From Vanessa cardui (lineage: Eukaryota; Arthropoda; Insecta; Lepidoptera; Nymphalidae): 64,000 nt of DNA. Under the pieces are notes generated by a model, which was not told where the DNA came from, searched no databases, and was given only the letters and a program-made list of their open reading frames with translations. Location of the stretch: positions 682,001-746,000 of the forward strand of contig NC_061126.1 in the NCBI RefSeq assembly GCF_905220365.1, written 5' to 3'. Shown here one piece after another: positions 23,296 to 34,925 of the stretch. The position numbers and the translations under genes are program-made. Positions within the stretch are counted from its first letter, which is position 1, and the number at the start of each line of letters is the position of its first letter.

Positions 23296-23818
23296 AATAA
23301 CCGCAATATCATATCATTTTGGATCAGATTAAGACAGACAGATCAAGATTTTTCTTTTTAAGAAAATAACAAGCATAAATGTTGTACTTTATTATTCCTA
23401 ATTATAATACCTGTTTCATAAATAATATTATTATAATATACGGGTCAGTTTCATCCTTTTATATCGAAGCAGTTGCTTTTGACTAAAATTACGTTTTTAT
23501 CCACAGATTTTCTTTACAAATTATAAGCCAGTGGATTAGAACAGAACAATGCGAAAGAACTCTGAATGAAGAAAAAAAATACTATTAACATTATACAAGC
23601 TCTCTTAATTAAGTCGAGAGGAAAATTAAATGTGGGCTTATAAATGTAAGAGGAGAACACAAGCTGTTTATATTACGTTTATATTAAAAAATCCACTGAT
23701 GTTCATTCATTTTTTGAATATCAACGAATTACACAGGATTTACATTCGTCAACATATTAAGTAAGTATTTCATGCACTGTCAGAAAATCGTCTGGAAAAT
23801 GACACTACTAACTACTTA

Positions 23819-23935
23819 TACCACCGCCCATTGTAATTAGCAGCACTGGAAGGTGGGTACTTTGCTCGCCTTCTAGATTTCGAGTCGGTTCGGAAAAACG
23901 CAGAGTAGAAGATTTTCAGACATTGTGTGAGGTGT
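23819..23935 (-). mobile_element. Decayed Jockey-like LINE 3' fragment
   Basis: 'accaccgccca' at the left, then 'gagtcggttcggaaaaacg', then 'cagacattgtgtgagg' follow the reverse of the 23008 tail with many changes. Confidence 0.45.
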
Positions 23936-24145
23936 CATGAATGAAATTTGGAATTCTGACCAGGAATTGGAATTTATCATCCGGGGTTAATTCAAGCAAC
24001 CCCCGGAGCAGTAGATGCAGGTATAGATGTATACGAACATGTAAGAAGCTTGGGAGCTCCCGACCAGAAGTGAGTACTTGATGTTAAGTGACGTGAAGGT
24101 GCAAATGTGCTCAACAAGGTAAGGTAAGCCTCCCCTTATTGAGCA

Positions 24146-24427
24146 CCCACTGCTGTGTTACGGCCTCCTCTCTCTTTGAGAAGAAGGTTTGGAACACATT
24201 GCACAACGTTGTTCCAATGCGGTTTGGTGGAATACACTTGAAGCAGAATTTATATGAAATTAGATACATGCAGGTTTCGTCACGATGATTTTTTTATCGC
24301 TGAGCTCGAGATGAATTAATTATAAACACAAATTAAGAACATGAATATTCAGCGGTGCTGGCCTGGGTTTGAACCCGCAATCATTTGTTAAGATGTACGC
24401 GTTCTAACCACTGGGCCATCTCGGCTC
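24146..24427 (-). mobile_element. Metulj-type SINE
   Basis: Complete head, altered tail: 'cagcctgtaaattt' is lost and replaced by 'aaggtaagcctccccttatt'. Confidence 0.8.
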
Positions 24428-24883
24428 TATTATTAAATAAACGTAAGAAATATTTTTTAAGTGGACGATATGATAAAACTTAGAATCCGACAACATTATA
24501 ACATATTTAGATTATCTAAACTGTCAGCTATTGTAATACTCGTCGAACCAAACATCTATTAAACGGAAAACACATTAAAGGCACATACGAGCAGTAACAT
24601 TTTATTTCCAAGATACAAATTCGGAACGCGCTCACGTTGCTGTTTCCTTGCCTATGAAATTCGTCGCTTGTATTCCGCCTCTGAGCTTATCCGAGACATG
24701 AATACATATATTACTCCTATTTGGGTAAATACAGTCATGTTTCTGCTTATTGCATTACGTTCACGTCAAATATATAAAAATATATATGTTACACGTCTCG
24801 TAATATAGAAGATATCAGTACTTTACCTTCACGTGCCTAGTTGATTATGTTTGTTTTATATTATTACTTGTGTTTACATGTAT

Positions 24884-25330
24884 GTACCACCCACTCTACA
24901 TATCTTTGGTATACCGCCGAACAGTTATATACATTGTACAGTTGTGTGTGGTTTGAAGGGTGAGCAAGCCGGTATATCTGAAAAGAAATGCCGTCTTATC
25001 TTTCAAGATTATTTTTTTAAGAAATAGACAGCAGACAGCCCAATGTGTTACTTGATAGTAAGTCGTCACCATTGGTATTAGTGCCGTGAGAAATCTTGAT
25101 CACTCCTTACTTTTCCAGTACGCCACCAACCTTGGGAACTTGGAGTTATTATGTCACCTGTCCCATTTAAGCCGGAAAATAAATATACAAAAAATATATA
25201 TTGAGCCAATGGTAAGCCAAATAACGAATTGACTTTGTAAGGAATGCTAAACATCTTTCAGTAACAGAATAGACACTATGTCTATGGGTGGTGATGACTG
25301 TTAACCATCAGGTTTTAATTTGTCCTTTCA
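24884..25330. mobile_element. Three N1 fragments in alternating orientation
   Basis: 24884-24983 is sense (5' part). 25017-25180 is antisense ('cgccaaccttgggaactt'-type). 25192-25330 is sense (3' part, 'tctatgggtggtgatgac'). All are diverged. Confidence 0.5.
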
Positions 25331-26086
25331 CATAATTATACTTCGTGCATTGTATCACAAATATTATTATACAACAAAATTAAATGTATTAAAAATATTG
25401 AATGATTGACCCAAATAGACTTAGTGTTTGTGTAAGCCATATTCAGAATTTGAATGCGAATACTAAGTGTAAGGAACCTTGAAAATACAATTTAACTAGT
25501 TAAATGGAACGAAAACCCTATAAATTCTTATGTAAACAATTTCCGATTAATATCACAAGTTTAATTAAGAAAATAATTGTATTCTAATCTCGGATAATTA
25601 ATGTAATTATTAAAACAATTTCTTCCTTAATATAAACGTATATATTTTTTATTTTAATATGATTAATTCGGATTATTTTATAATCGCTTAATTCATATTA
25701 AATTTATTCGCTTCCATGTGTAATTTACTTACTTAGATTTGTAATTAACCGTTTTGATTAATTAATTTATTTATTATTTCCTATTAAGAAGCCCATCATA
25801 TTTATTTTCATAGAATTATATTTGTAAACAGTTGAGTAATTTTTTCTTAAGCTAAATGGTATGCTTTCCGTTTTTCCGTTTTATACTAACAATTGTTATT
25901 TTTTTTTAATTGGTCGAATAATAATAACAATAATTTTATAATCTTAAGTATTTTACTTTACAGTAAAATTGTTTTAATAACTTTTAAAAGTTTCAATGTA
26001 TTATATGGCCAAAATATTAGCAGTATACATTGCCTAGCCTCAACATATTCTAGATAATATTAAAGTAGTCAAAAAATAACTAAAGC

Positions 26087-26300
26087 ATCCTCTGAGAATA
26101 AGGTATGGAGCTAATTCCATCATGCTTTTCCCATACCGGTTGGAGGATATAAGGTAGCTGAGCATAGTATATGTATATAGTATGTGTTCTACATATGATA
26201 AATATATAAACTCTTTAAAAATTCATTGATGGTTGCGCGGGTTTGAAACGGTAAAATTGCTTAATATAATCGTGTTCTAACCACTGAGCCATCTTTGCCC
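26087..26300 (-). mobile_element. Old diverged Metulj-type SINE
   Basis: Head recognisable ('cgtgttctaaccactgagcc') and tail partly ('ctctgagaataaggt'). The middle is strongly changed. Confidence 0.6.
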
Positions 26301-26426
26301 ATTATATAATATAATTATATAACTTTGATGTTGGCCATTAAGGCAGATAATCTCATAATTAAGAAGATTTGTGGTAATTTTATCTTATTACATATTTCAC
26401 TGAAATTAACAGAATTGAGACTAGAA

Positions 26427-26618
26427 GCAGCCGTGATGGCTCAGTGGTAAGAATGCATGGATCTTAACAAAAAATTACAAGCATTCAAGCCTTCACTGAG
26501 TTTTCATGTGTTTAATTTCTGTTATTAATTCATCTCGTACTCGAAAGTGAAGGCAAACATCAGAAAGAAATTTTATCAAGGGTATCCTAACTAACCCGCA
26601 TTGGAGCAGCTTCGTGGA
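26427..26618 (+). mobile_element. Old Metulj-type SINE, 3' truncated
   Basis: Starts 'agccgtgatggctcagtgg' and stops after 'aacccgcattggagcagctt'. It faces the copy at 26087-26300 head to head, 127 bp apart. Confidence 0.65.
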
Positions 26619-27243
26619 AAAGTACCAAGAAAAGAAAAAGTTTTTTTCTAGCAGTTGGAATATATAAGATGTGTATATTTTTATACCTTTCTTCGTGTAA
26701 ATTATTTGCTCTGATGTGCTTATGTGTTATAATACAAGAATAATATACAATTATTAAGACCTCCTGGCACTAGAACAGGATATATCTCTGATTATAGTTA
26801 TTATTGTTACAATTCGATTCCTGGTATAATTCTGGAGCTCCTATATAATTAAGTACCAAAAATATATATGCATAACAACTAAATCTTATAAGGGAAAATG
26901 ATTGTTCTTTGAAAACTACAAAACAAAGTATATACGTCGGAAATTCTTATTTAAGAATTATATATGAGATCATAAACTTACTATATATATAAAATATTGT
27001 ATGAGAAATGTATGTTTTAATTTAATACTTCTGATCAACGAACTCCAGTAAAGTATGATGCTATATCAGAGAATAATCATGGCACGCCATTTTACTTTAT
27101 TTGGGTTGCTTATATACCCTCAAGTAATTTCCATTAAGTGTAATGTAACCGCACTTTAGGGTACGTATACTTAAATATCCTAAAAAAATGATAATTTTAT
27201 TAATATATCAAATTATTTCTTAAATATTATCATAAAATAAGTA

Positions 27244-27353
27244 GCCACCATCCACCAATCCGTATTGTAGCAGCGAGGTGGAATATGCTCCTAACGTTCT
27301 CCTCAAAAGGAGAGGATACCTTAGTTCACCAGTGGAAAATTTACAGATTGTTA
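27244..27353 (+). mobile_element. Metulj-type SINE 3' half
   Basis: Only the last third: 'ccaccaatccgtattg' through 'agtggaaaatttacag'. 5'-truncated. Confidence 0.65.
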
Positions 27354-28906
27354 TTAATTAGTAACCAAGATTAGATGTACACAAGAATATTTACGACCTT
27401 ACACTATTAAGATAAGTAGTGTAAAAATTTCAAGAAATGATTTTTAATTCATAACCAAAAAATAAAATTATTAACTTGTGTATTTTATATATAATAATAG
27501 GTAAAGTCAGAAAAAAGCGCTTGTAAAAATAATACAAAAGATAAAAATATAAGCAGCTGATGGCCAATGTTCTCGAACTTTCGACCTTGTCATAGACGAG
27601 GGAGATCAACTGAATTATATAATAGGGTCGCTATCCCAGCCGTCCCTTCGACCACGAGGTTTGTGCTATTTACTAAAATATTATTTTACCGACCTTCTAC
27701 CTACCCTGTCGGCGAAATGTGCGAATCTTGTAGTCTGCTATAAACATTTCTCTGTTTAAGTATTCCCTAGGCGAACAGGAGACGTTACTAAATATATATA
27801 TATGTATAATATGCGAAACTATATTCAGAACTAACAACAGATCTGGATTTTATACATAGATATAGTTCATTGGAAGAAAAATTAAAGAGATAGATTACGT
27901 TTCAAAAGAGTTGTATGAATAAGTCCGATTTTGTCTCGATGGAAAAGTTCAGTTTTTATAATTTTTATTATTTATCTGAATAGGAAATTTCCTTCCATTA
28001 TCCGACATTTTTTGAAAAGAGAATAAAGAAATGTAATTTAATTAAATTCTTTTGAATCGTCATTTTTTAAGTCTATAACGCCAGTTCGTGAACCATACAG
28101 ATTTGGAACGAGGATTTTTTCAACAAAGAACGAGAAATAATTCAGTATTTTAACTTGAAATATTTTATCCTACTATGGTTTCACTGGATATCCTAAATTT
28201 ATGATGATAATACTTGTAGCTTATAAATATACCTGCTCGTCCTGACTTTGCTCAGCTAAAATACAGATTCTATCGTACATGATGTCTCAGAAACATCAAC
28301 CGTTTCCGCAGTCCATGCAACTCCCTAAGCTCTCAAAAGGAATATTTCCTCCATATTTGCAATTTTTCATCGATTCTCTCATCGTAGATAATAAATAGGC
28401 TAAAACCTTCCTCGATAAATGGCCTATTTTAAAGACTATTTTTTTTTTTAATTTTGTTCTTGAGTGTAAATCCTTCAATAAAAGAAACAAACTCTTCGGT
28501 TTTATAACATTGAATTACAAACAAGAACGCCTGTTCTAAAAAATCTTTTGTTTCGACAAAAGTCAAAGTCCTATTCCTATTTTGTAATTATTAGCTAATG
28601 GACCACGCTAATAACTATTGAGCTCGTGCCCGTTAAAACAGATAAAAGATCAACTACGTACTAAAAATCGATCGAAAATGCTATACAACCTAATTATACA
28701 CTTTATATCTTTCGTGCTAAATCTTTTTATATTCATCTACAAGATTAAATACAGTCGCATTTTTTAGGGACTTGAGAAGCACTTTATTTACTCATACTTT
28801 TTTTGTGTCTACAATGCGCTACCAAGCTGATAGGAAAATAGGCGTGGGTGGTACGGTTGGTATGTTTACACTATAATCACCAACCCTGTATTCTTTAACA
28901 ACCTTT

Positions 28907-28945
28907 TTCAACCGACTTCCAAAAGGAGGAGGTTATCAATTCGTC

Positions 28946-28988
<43 letters not shown>

Positions 28989-30024
28989 GTTACCTCATAA
29001 CTTTTCACTGGGTGGACCGATTTTGATAATTTTTTTTTTGTTTGAAAGGTAGTGCTTCCCGTGGGGTCCCATTTTTTTTTAATTTTTTTCCGATGATGGT
29101 ATCCATATGAAAACGACATAAGTCTTAAATTTGCATTATGTATATGCGCGACAAATCGGTAAATAACTGAAAATCACGTTAACCAATTTTGATAATTCTT
29201 TTTTTATTATAAAATATATACTTCAAGGGTAATTATGTGAAAGTTTGGTAAGGTTCTGAGCACAGGATCCATGACAAAGTAACGGAACGGAAGGGAACGG
29301 AACAATTCTGAGGAGCACGTTAGCGATACTCGGTCGAATCTTTTATTTATAGGTTATTTGGATATTTGAGTCACCTTCCGTAATGTGGTTATGTTTATGT
29401 AATTATCATAGTCGAATATTATAATCAACTAGCTACCCACCCCGGCTTCGCACGGGTGCAATACTGATACTAAATATACTACAGAATTTGTTTATATACG
29501 ACATCGCAAACTTCTAAAATTATCAGTGTTTCTTTACTATATTGTTCATGTATTATATACACAAACCTTCCCCTTGAATCACACTATCTTTTAAAAAAAA
29601 CCGCATCAAAATCCGTTGCGTAGATTTAAAGATATAGGGACAGAGAAAGCGACTTTGTTTTATACTATGTAGTGATGGAACTCCTATACGGCTCGCAGTT
29701 AGGGTGCGATATGGGGCAGAATTTCTTACTATCTTTAATCAAATTTTGTGTATGTGATGTGATGTCATATGATGTACGAAATATAGTTGGTCTTTTTCAA
29801 AGTTTTTTTGCTGAGTTCGATTACAGCTCTTTCGAGGGATCCTTGTAGTTTACGCCGCGTGACGTATTAAATCCGCATTTTCGAAAGTCTATTTTTGCTT
29901 TATTAGCAAGTTTCCTTTGAAATTGTCCTCGAAGTAGTTTCTGACTCATATAAACGGAACGCTTAATCTATCCATATTAAAAAAAAAATAGTTAGTCAAC
30001 ATCAGCTTCACTTAAAATCAAAAA
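28907..30024. repeat. Large dispersed repeat leading into the foldback
   Basis: It begins 'aaccgacttccaaaaggagg', a start I associate with a common lepidopteran dispersed repeat. A 33-T run follows (28950-28982), then phrases such as 'ggtggaccgattttgataat'. The far end (about 30596) carries 'gaagtcggtt', the complement of the start, so the whole 28907-30596 may be one element with short inverted ends. It contains the Helitron at 29429-29675. The class is unknown. Confidence 0.5.
29429..29675 (-). mobile_element. Non-autonomous Helitron within a larger repeat
   Basis: CTAG is at 29429-29432 with flanking T. On the minus strand the 5' end is A^TCACTACATAGTATAAAAC. The body carries 'ccccggcttcgcacgggtgc' and 'aaatccgttgcgtag', both frequent in lepidopteran Helitrons. 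Confidence 0.7.
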
Positions 30025-30622
30025 ATAAATAAAAATTTTAACAAAAAGAAAAACCGACTTCAAACAAAACACTATTTTAAAACAAATGAATATGCACGAA
30101 AAAGTAATAAAAATAATTGCGTATTCAACATATTTTTTAGAGTCTTCCTAAGTTAAATGAAATGAAAAATATTAGACTACTTAAAAGTCGATTAACGATT
30201 ATATCATGTAGTTATAATTATTGTTATATTTGGAGTCGGTGTCAGCCAATAAAACCCTACAGTATATCTATCAAAAAACAATACGAGAATACTTTAACAA
30301 ATATGTTTTTTACAAATTACCTTTTATACAATAATATACTGGATCAATCAAGGGGCTCGTATCGCTTCTTTCGTTTGATTGTTGGGGCAAGGGCACCGTG
30401 GCTGACACCGGCTCCAAATATAACAATAATTATAACTACATGATATAATCGTTAATCGACTTTTAAGTAGTCTAATATTTTTCATTTCATTTAACTTAGG
30501 AAGACTCTAAAAAATATGTTGAATACGCAATTATTTTTATTACTTTTTCGTGCATATTCATTTGTTTTAAAATAGTGTTTTGTTTGAAGTCGGTTTTTCT
30601 TTTTGTTAAAATTTTTATTTAT
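30025..30622. repeat. 598-bp foldback: two 224-bp inverted arms, 150-bp loop
   Basis: The arms are 30025-30248 and 30399-30622. Segments checked base by base (30081-30120, 30180-30248) match their partners with one mismatch, near 30237. The outer ends contain 'aaaaaccgacttcaaac' and its complement. The loop (30249-30398) shows nothing recognisable. An open frame at 30162-30443 is explained by this structure and is not called as a gene. A transcript would fold into a long hairpin. Confidence 0.9.
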
Positions 30623-30843
30623 AAGATTTGTAGTAATGGCCTTTATCTGATAATCCGGTACTAATTGGCTGTATGTCGACTAATAAGATCAAGATACCCG
30701 GACACATTACATACAAGCATTCCAAAGGTTTCATATGTTATACACGGAAAAATTATTTTATTCAAGTTAAAAATTAGTCATTTATGAACCAAAGCCAAGA
30801 ATTTTTTGGAGTGAATGTGTTTTGGTAGGAATATTTAGAAAAA

Positions 30844-31131
30844 TGGTGGTAGGGCTTTGTGCAAGCCCGCCTGGATGGGTACCACCCACTCATCAGATAT
30901 TCGACCGCCAAACAACAGTACGCAGTATTGTTGTGTTCCGGTTTGAAGGGTGAGTGAGCCAGTGTAACTACAGGGACAAGGGACATATCATCTTAGTTCC
31001 CAAGGTTGGTGGCACACTGACGATGTAAGGAATAATTAATATTTCTTACTGCGTCATTGTCTATGGGTGATGTTGACCACTTTCCATCAGGTGGCCCATA
31101 GGCTCGTCCGCCAAACTATACCATAAAAAAA
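30844..31131 (+). mobile_element. N1 SINE-like repeat
   Basis: Full-length copy ending 'ccgccaaactataccataaa'. AAAAATGG occurs at both edges (30838-30846 and 31128-31135 region), a possible short target duplication. Confidence 0.85.
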
Positions 31132-31400
31132 ATGGAAGTCTATCTACCGTAATTATTGTTATTATTTTATCGCCCATAGATATAAGAAATTATGATGGAA
31201 AATTAACTGCTAACAATAACAAAGTGAAAGACATTTAACGGAATTGATCAGAGTTTGATACACGTGTTCTTATACGATTGCGGTCAACAATCCGGGAAAC
31301 TACTATTAATTTTTCATAGGCTTAATTGCTGTTCATAATAATTCATCTCGCTACTTAATTTGCGGAAAACCGTGAAGAGGCGAGCCTCAAATGAAAATCT

Positions 31401-31522
31401 TGCACGTGTATCCACCTGCCTACCTACGCTGGAGCTTCATGGTGGAATGAGCTCCAAAACTATTTATTCAAAAGGAAGTTTTTCCTTAGCTTATCAATGG
31501 AACAAGGACAGGCTGTTACTTT
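31401..31522 (+). mobile_element. Diverged Metulj-type SINE 3' part
   Basis: 'tgcacgtgtatccacctgcc', 'atggtggaatgagctccaaa' and 'aaggacaggctgttac' follow the Metulj 3' half with a small loss. Confidence 0.55.
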
Positions 31523-32149
31523 GAAGTGAGTAGTAAGTGAACTGTAGATCACAGATTCAAATCGAGAAGCAACAGTCACTTTTTATGTGTTCATTAGTTT
31601 TTACCTCAGTGTTGTAGGAAAAAATCGCATGGAACTGCATGTAATGGATATGTTTAATTAACTTCTAAGGTTTCTCTATATTATAAAAGTAATCTGTCCT
31701 AGAAATTACAGCTATATTCCTTTAATTAAAGGAAAGCTTCAACGGTAGACTTCTAGGAAATTTAATTGATCTTGAAAGACATGATGATGAATAATATTGG
31801 ATAATATGTCTTTATATATTATCTCATTCCAATTTTAAATGCCTCTGAGGAGTTCGCTGACCTTGTCAAGTATTACTTGTTCTAAAATAAATAATCACAA
31901 TGGTAATGTAAACACGAACGAACATGAATAAATATTAGTTAGTAGCGTTGAACTAAAGTTTTAGTTCCAAACTCCAACTTGGTCACTCCGGTATGAATAA
32001 CACGAAGTCACAAGAAAACTTTCTTCATAATTCAGGTCAGGTTAAGATACAACTGAATTAATGGTATTGCTTATCTGGTTAAAATATTAACTCCATTAAC
32101 TATTGTACTTTTGCATATTATTTTATTCAAAAATTTTATACCATTTTTG

Positions 32150-32355
32150 AAATGGTGGTGGGGCCTTGTGCTCATTTGGGTTTAGTACCACTTGCTTTTT
32201 GTAATCCGGTTTGAAGGGTGATTGACCTAATGTAACTGTAGATACAAGACACATAAAATCTTTACTCCCAAACCTGGAGGCATATTTTTCTATGGTATCG
32301 GATGGCGAACGAGTATATGGGCCACCTGATGGTAAGTGACGACGCTGTGTGAAAC
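32150..32355. mobile_element. Two N1 fragments facing each other
   Basis: 32150-32286 is a sense 5' part ('ccggtttgaagggtgattga'). 32288-32355 is an antisense 3' part ('gggccacctgatggtaagtg'). Confidence 0.6.
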
Positions 32356-33344
32356 TTTATAATGAGCGTAACATTATGGGCCGTTCACCAAGTAATTTCG
32401 TTTAATCTCAACAGATGACTTCATTAAGTTTTTAAAAATATCATCACACTCATGATTTATAATCATTATATATTTTCATAGCAGATATAGCAAGTGTTAC
32501 TTGCCAAAAACATTAGCAACTCAGTATGTTTTTCTTGGTTCCCTTTCAACCATGAGTGAATGAGACAGCAGATTATGATGTCACGAATTTTTTTTTTATA
32601 TTTTACCGTCAATCCATTCTGTCTTATATAATTATTAAGTCTCAAAAATTGATAGTTTTCATATAATAATCGACAGATTAAATCAATTTCGTCGAAGCCC
32701 AGATAATAGAAGAAAAAATGACAAATAATGTTTAGAATATAAATTTTAATGGATTTAAATTTGAATCTCTCTTTTCTTTAACATTTTACTAATACATTAA
32801 ATCTGACTTTTTAAAATCTAGATTATCTTTAAATACAATGTTTTCAACGACATTTTGGTAAGTAATACATGAAAGCAAAACATTAACAGACACCGAAAAC
32901 ATAGAAACGGAGAAACATTGAGTTTGCATTTTCATTTATAAAAATGTTTAGGTTTTATTTCAAATCTCTAGAAGCGTCACACGAGTCTTTGTTACAAAAG
33001 ATCTCAAAATATACATCAATTTATTTCGTATTTTGAAAAGTGGGTCGAGATAGCATCCGCTGTTTATATTTTTGTATTTTTACAGCTACCAAAAAACGTG
33101 TCTCGCACGCCTCGGTATACGGATGCGAGTTTCCTGAGAGTGAATTTTGAACTTTTGTGATGCAAAAATATTACTTCATCGTAATAATGACACCTCAAGA
33201 ACTAAGGTCTCTTACTTAGTAATATCATTTACTAGATTGTTTTTCAAATGTTTGTTTATTTCAGTCAAAAAGTTCATTTTAATTGTTTTTTTTTTATTTC
33301 AAAATGGATCTCATAGGTCACGTTTTTTAAAGTGTAATTATCAC

Positions 33345-33526
33345 CGCTCATAGAAATTGTAGCTGTTAGTAATATTAACTATTCCTTACGCCACTGACCT
33401 TGGAATAAGAGAGGATGTCCCTTATCCCAATCCAGTGTAAATAGAGGCATTGTTTACACAGAATCACTCGCCCTTTAAAACTGGAACACATCGATAACAA
33501 GTAATTCTGTTTAATGGTAGTCATAC
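33345..33526 (-). mobile_element. Diverged N1 fragment
   Basis: 'aatattaactattccttacg' and 'gaatcactcgccctttaaaa' follow N1 in reverse. Confidence 0.55.
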
Positions 33527-34130
33527 TTATTTATGTGAGGTTCTTTTTCAAAATTAATTTACTATATACAAAATATTATGTTTTTGAATATTGACTGTTT
33601 TTATGAATACGTAAATGCAATACATGTAAAGAACACATGATTATAGTGCCTGAGGCATAATATAATTGTACTTACTTAAAGATAAATCTTCTAACTATTT
33701 CTGACACACAAATTTTGGTGGAAGAAGAAAATTGAAGGAATAACTTGTGTAGCCCCGTTTTGGTTCCGCCTACTTAATATTGGAACATTAATTCTCTTTG
33801 TTTTGAGATTTGGAGGTAGTCCACGAACACATTGGTAACACACATCTAATAGTTGGCTCATTTGTGATGTAATGTGTGAATGATGTTTTTTACTGTACCA
33901 GTGTCTATGGTGAATGTGTCTCACCATCAAGTATATCTTCTCCGATACTTACTGCACTTAGTGTCCTGACTATTTTTGTTTTCTCAATTACAATCTATAC
34001 AAGTCGACTTACAAAAAATTATAAAACTAAATAAAGTTACGAATATGCAGTATTGTTATTTTTTGTCATAATTATAAACACGACATATAAATATAATTCC
34101 CATAAATAGGCGACTCTGATGAAGGAGTGA

Positions 34131-34650
34131 TTGATTAATTACTTTCGAAAGTCCCTAATTTCATTAAAAAGCGTGTAAAAATCCAATAAAGCAGTAACCC
34201 TTGGCCGTACAATGAAGGCTATTAATTAGATTGACAGCCGAACCGTTGCGGGCAAAAAATATTAATCCTCGATATAGGAGCACACGTTCCGATGCCCTCC
34301 GCTTTAATTAAACGAATTAATCAAAATGCCCCTGTCCCCCGCAGAGCCCCTGCCCCGCTCAGCTCCGTCCGCTGCCCCCTATTCTAGCGTCAATCACGTG
34401 ACGGGGCACTTTGCTTCTCGTACACGGAATTTTAATTAATACATCGAAAAGTACTAAGAGGAATGTATTTTTTTATACTTACCGCCGATATATATTCGGA
34501 TACGAAATGACTTTTTGTAAATTGCTGTTATAGCGGAATATTTCAAGTGTCCCTTTTGGGGGTTGACGTGTTTGTCTTTTCGGAAAGTTAATTAATCTTT
34601 AATGTAATTACTGCGAGGGTAATGCGATTTGGTAATTAAAAATGGAGAAT
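34131..34650. promoter_or_regulatory. TE-free block with GC-rich core and homeodomain-type motifs
   Basis: About 520 bp with no recognised repeat. A GC-rich core (34325-34425) is set in AT-rich DNA. TTAATTA or TAATTA cores recur near 34136, 34209, 34303, 34315, 34431, 34588 and 34632, and TCACGTGA lies at 34394-34401. No open frame of note. The texture resembles an enhancer or conserved non-coding element. It would lie in intron 1 if the TMTC gene extends this far. Function is inferred, not shown. Confidence 0.35.
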
Positions 34651-34847
34651 AAATATTTTATACCAATAATAATATCTTTATAATTTTGTGTATACATAGC
34701 TTTTACATATTGTTTTAATGGTTTGTGATTATTTATTCCGTATTTAGTAAAAATTGTGTATATAATATATAATTTTGTATATAATAAAATATTCCTTTGT
34801 TAGTCCAAGCTCCCATAGCGATATATTCTCTTTCTATGCAGATGTGG

Positions 34848-34925
34848 CAAGCAAGCAGGAGTCTCGCCTGGTGGAAAGCGGCTACCACCGCCCACAGATA
34901 TCTGCACTAAAAGGCTTGTAGGTTT
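34848..34925 (-). mobile_element. Jockey-like LINE 3' UTR scrap
   Basis: 'aagcaggagtctcgcctgg' and 'ctaccaccgcccacagat' match the extreme 3' end of the LINE tail at 23210-23260, reversed. Confidence 0.5.

Larger units (their letters stand above)
25331..28906. other. AT-rich DNA with three SINE relics
   Basis: Outside the Metulj relics at 26087, 26427 and 27244, nothing is recognised. The frame at 28296-28490 on the minus strand has no family signature. Confidence 0.4.

Noticed and set aside
30162..30443. 93-codon open frame
   Set aside because: Lies across the arms and loop of the foldback; no family signature.
34325..34425. GC-rich coding exon
   Set aside because: No frame with family motifs on either strand and no convincing splice pair; read instead as possible regulatory DNA.
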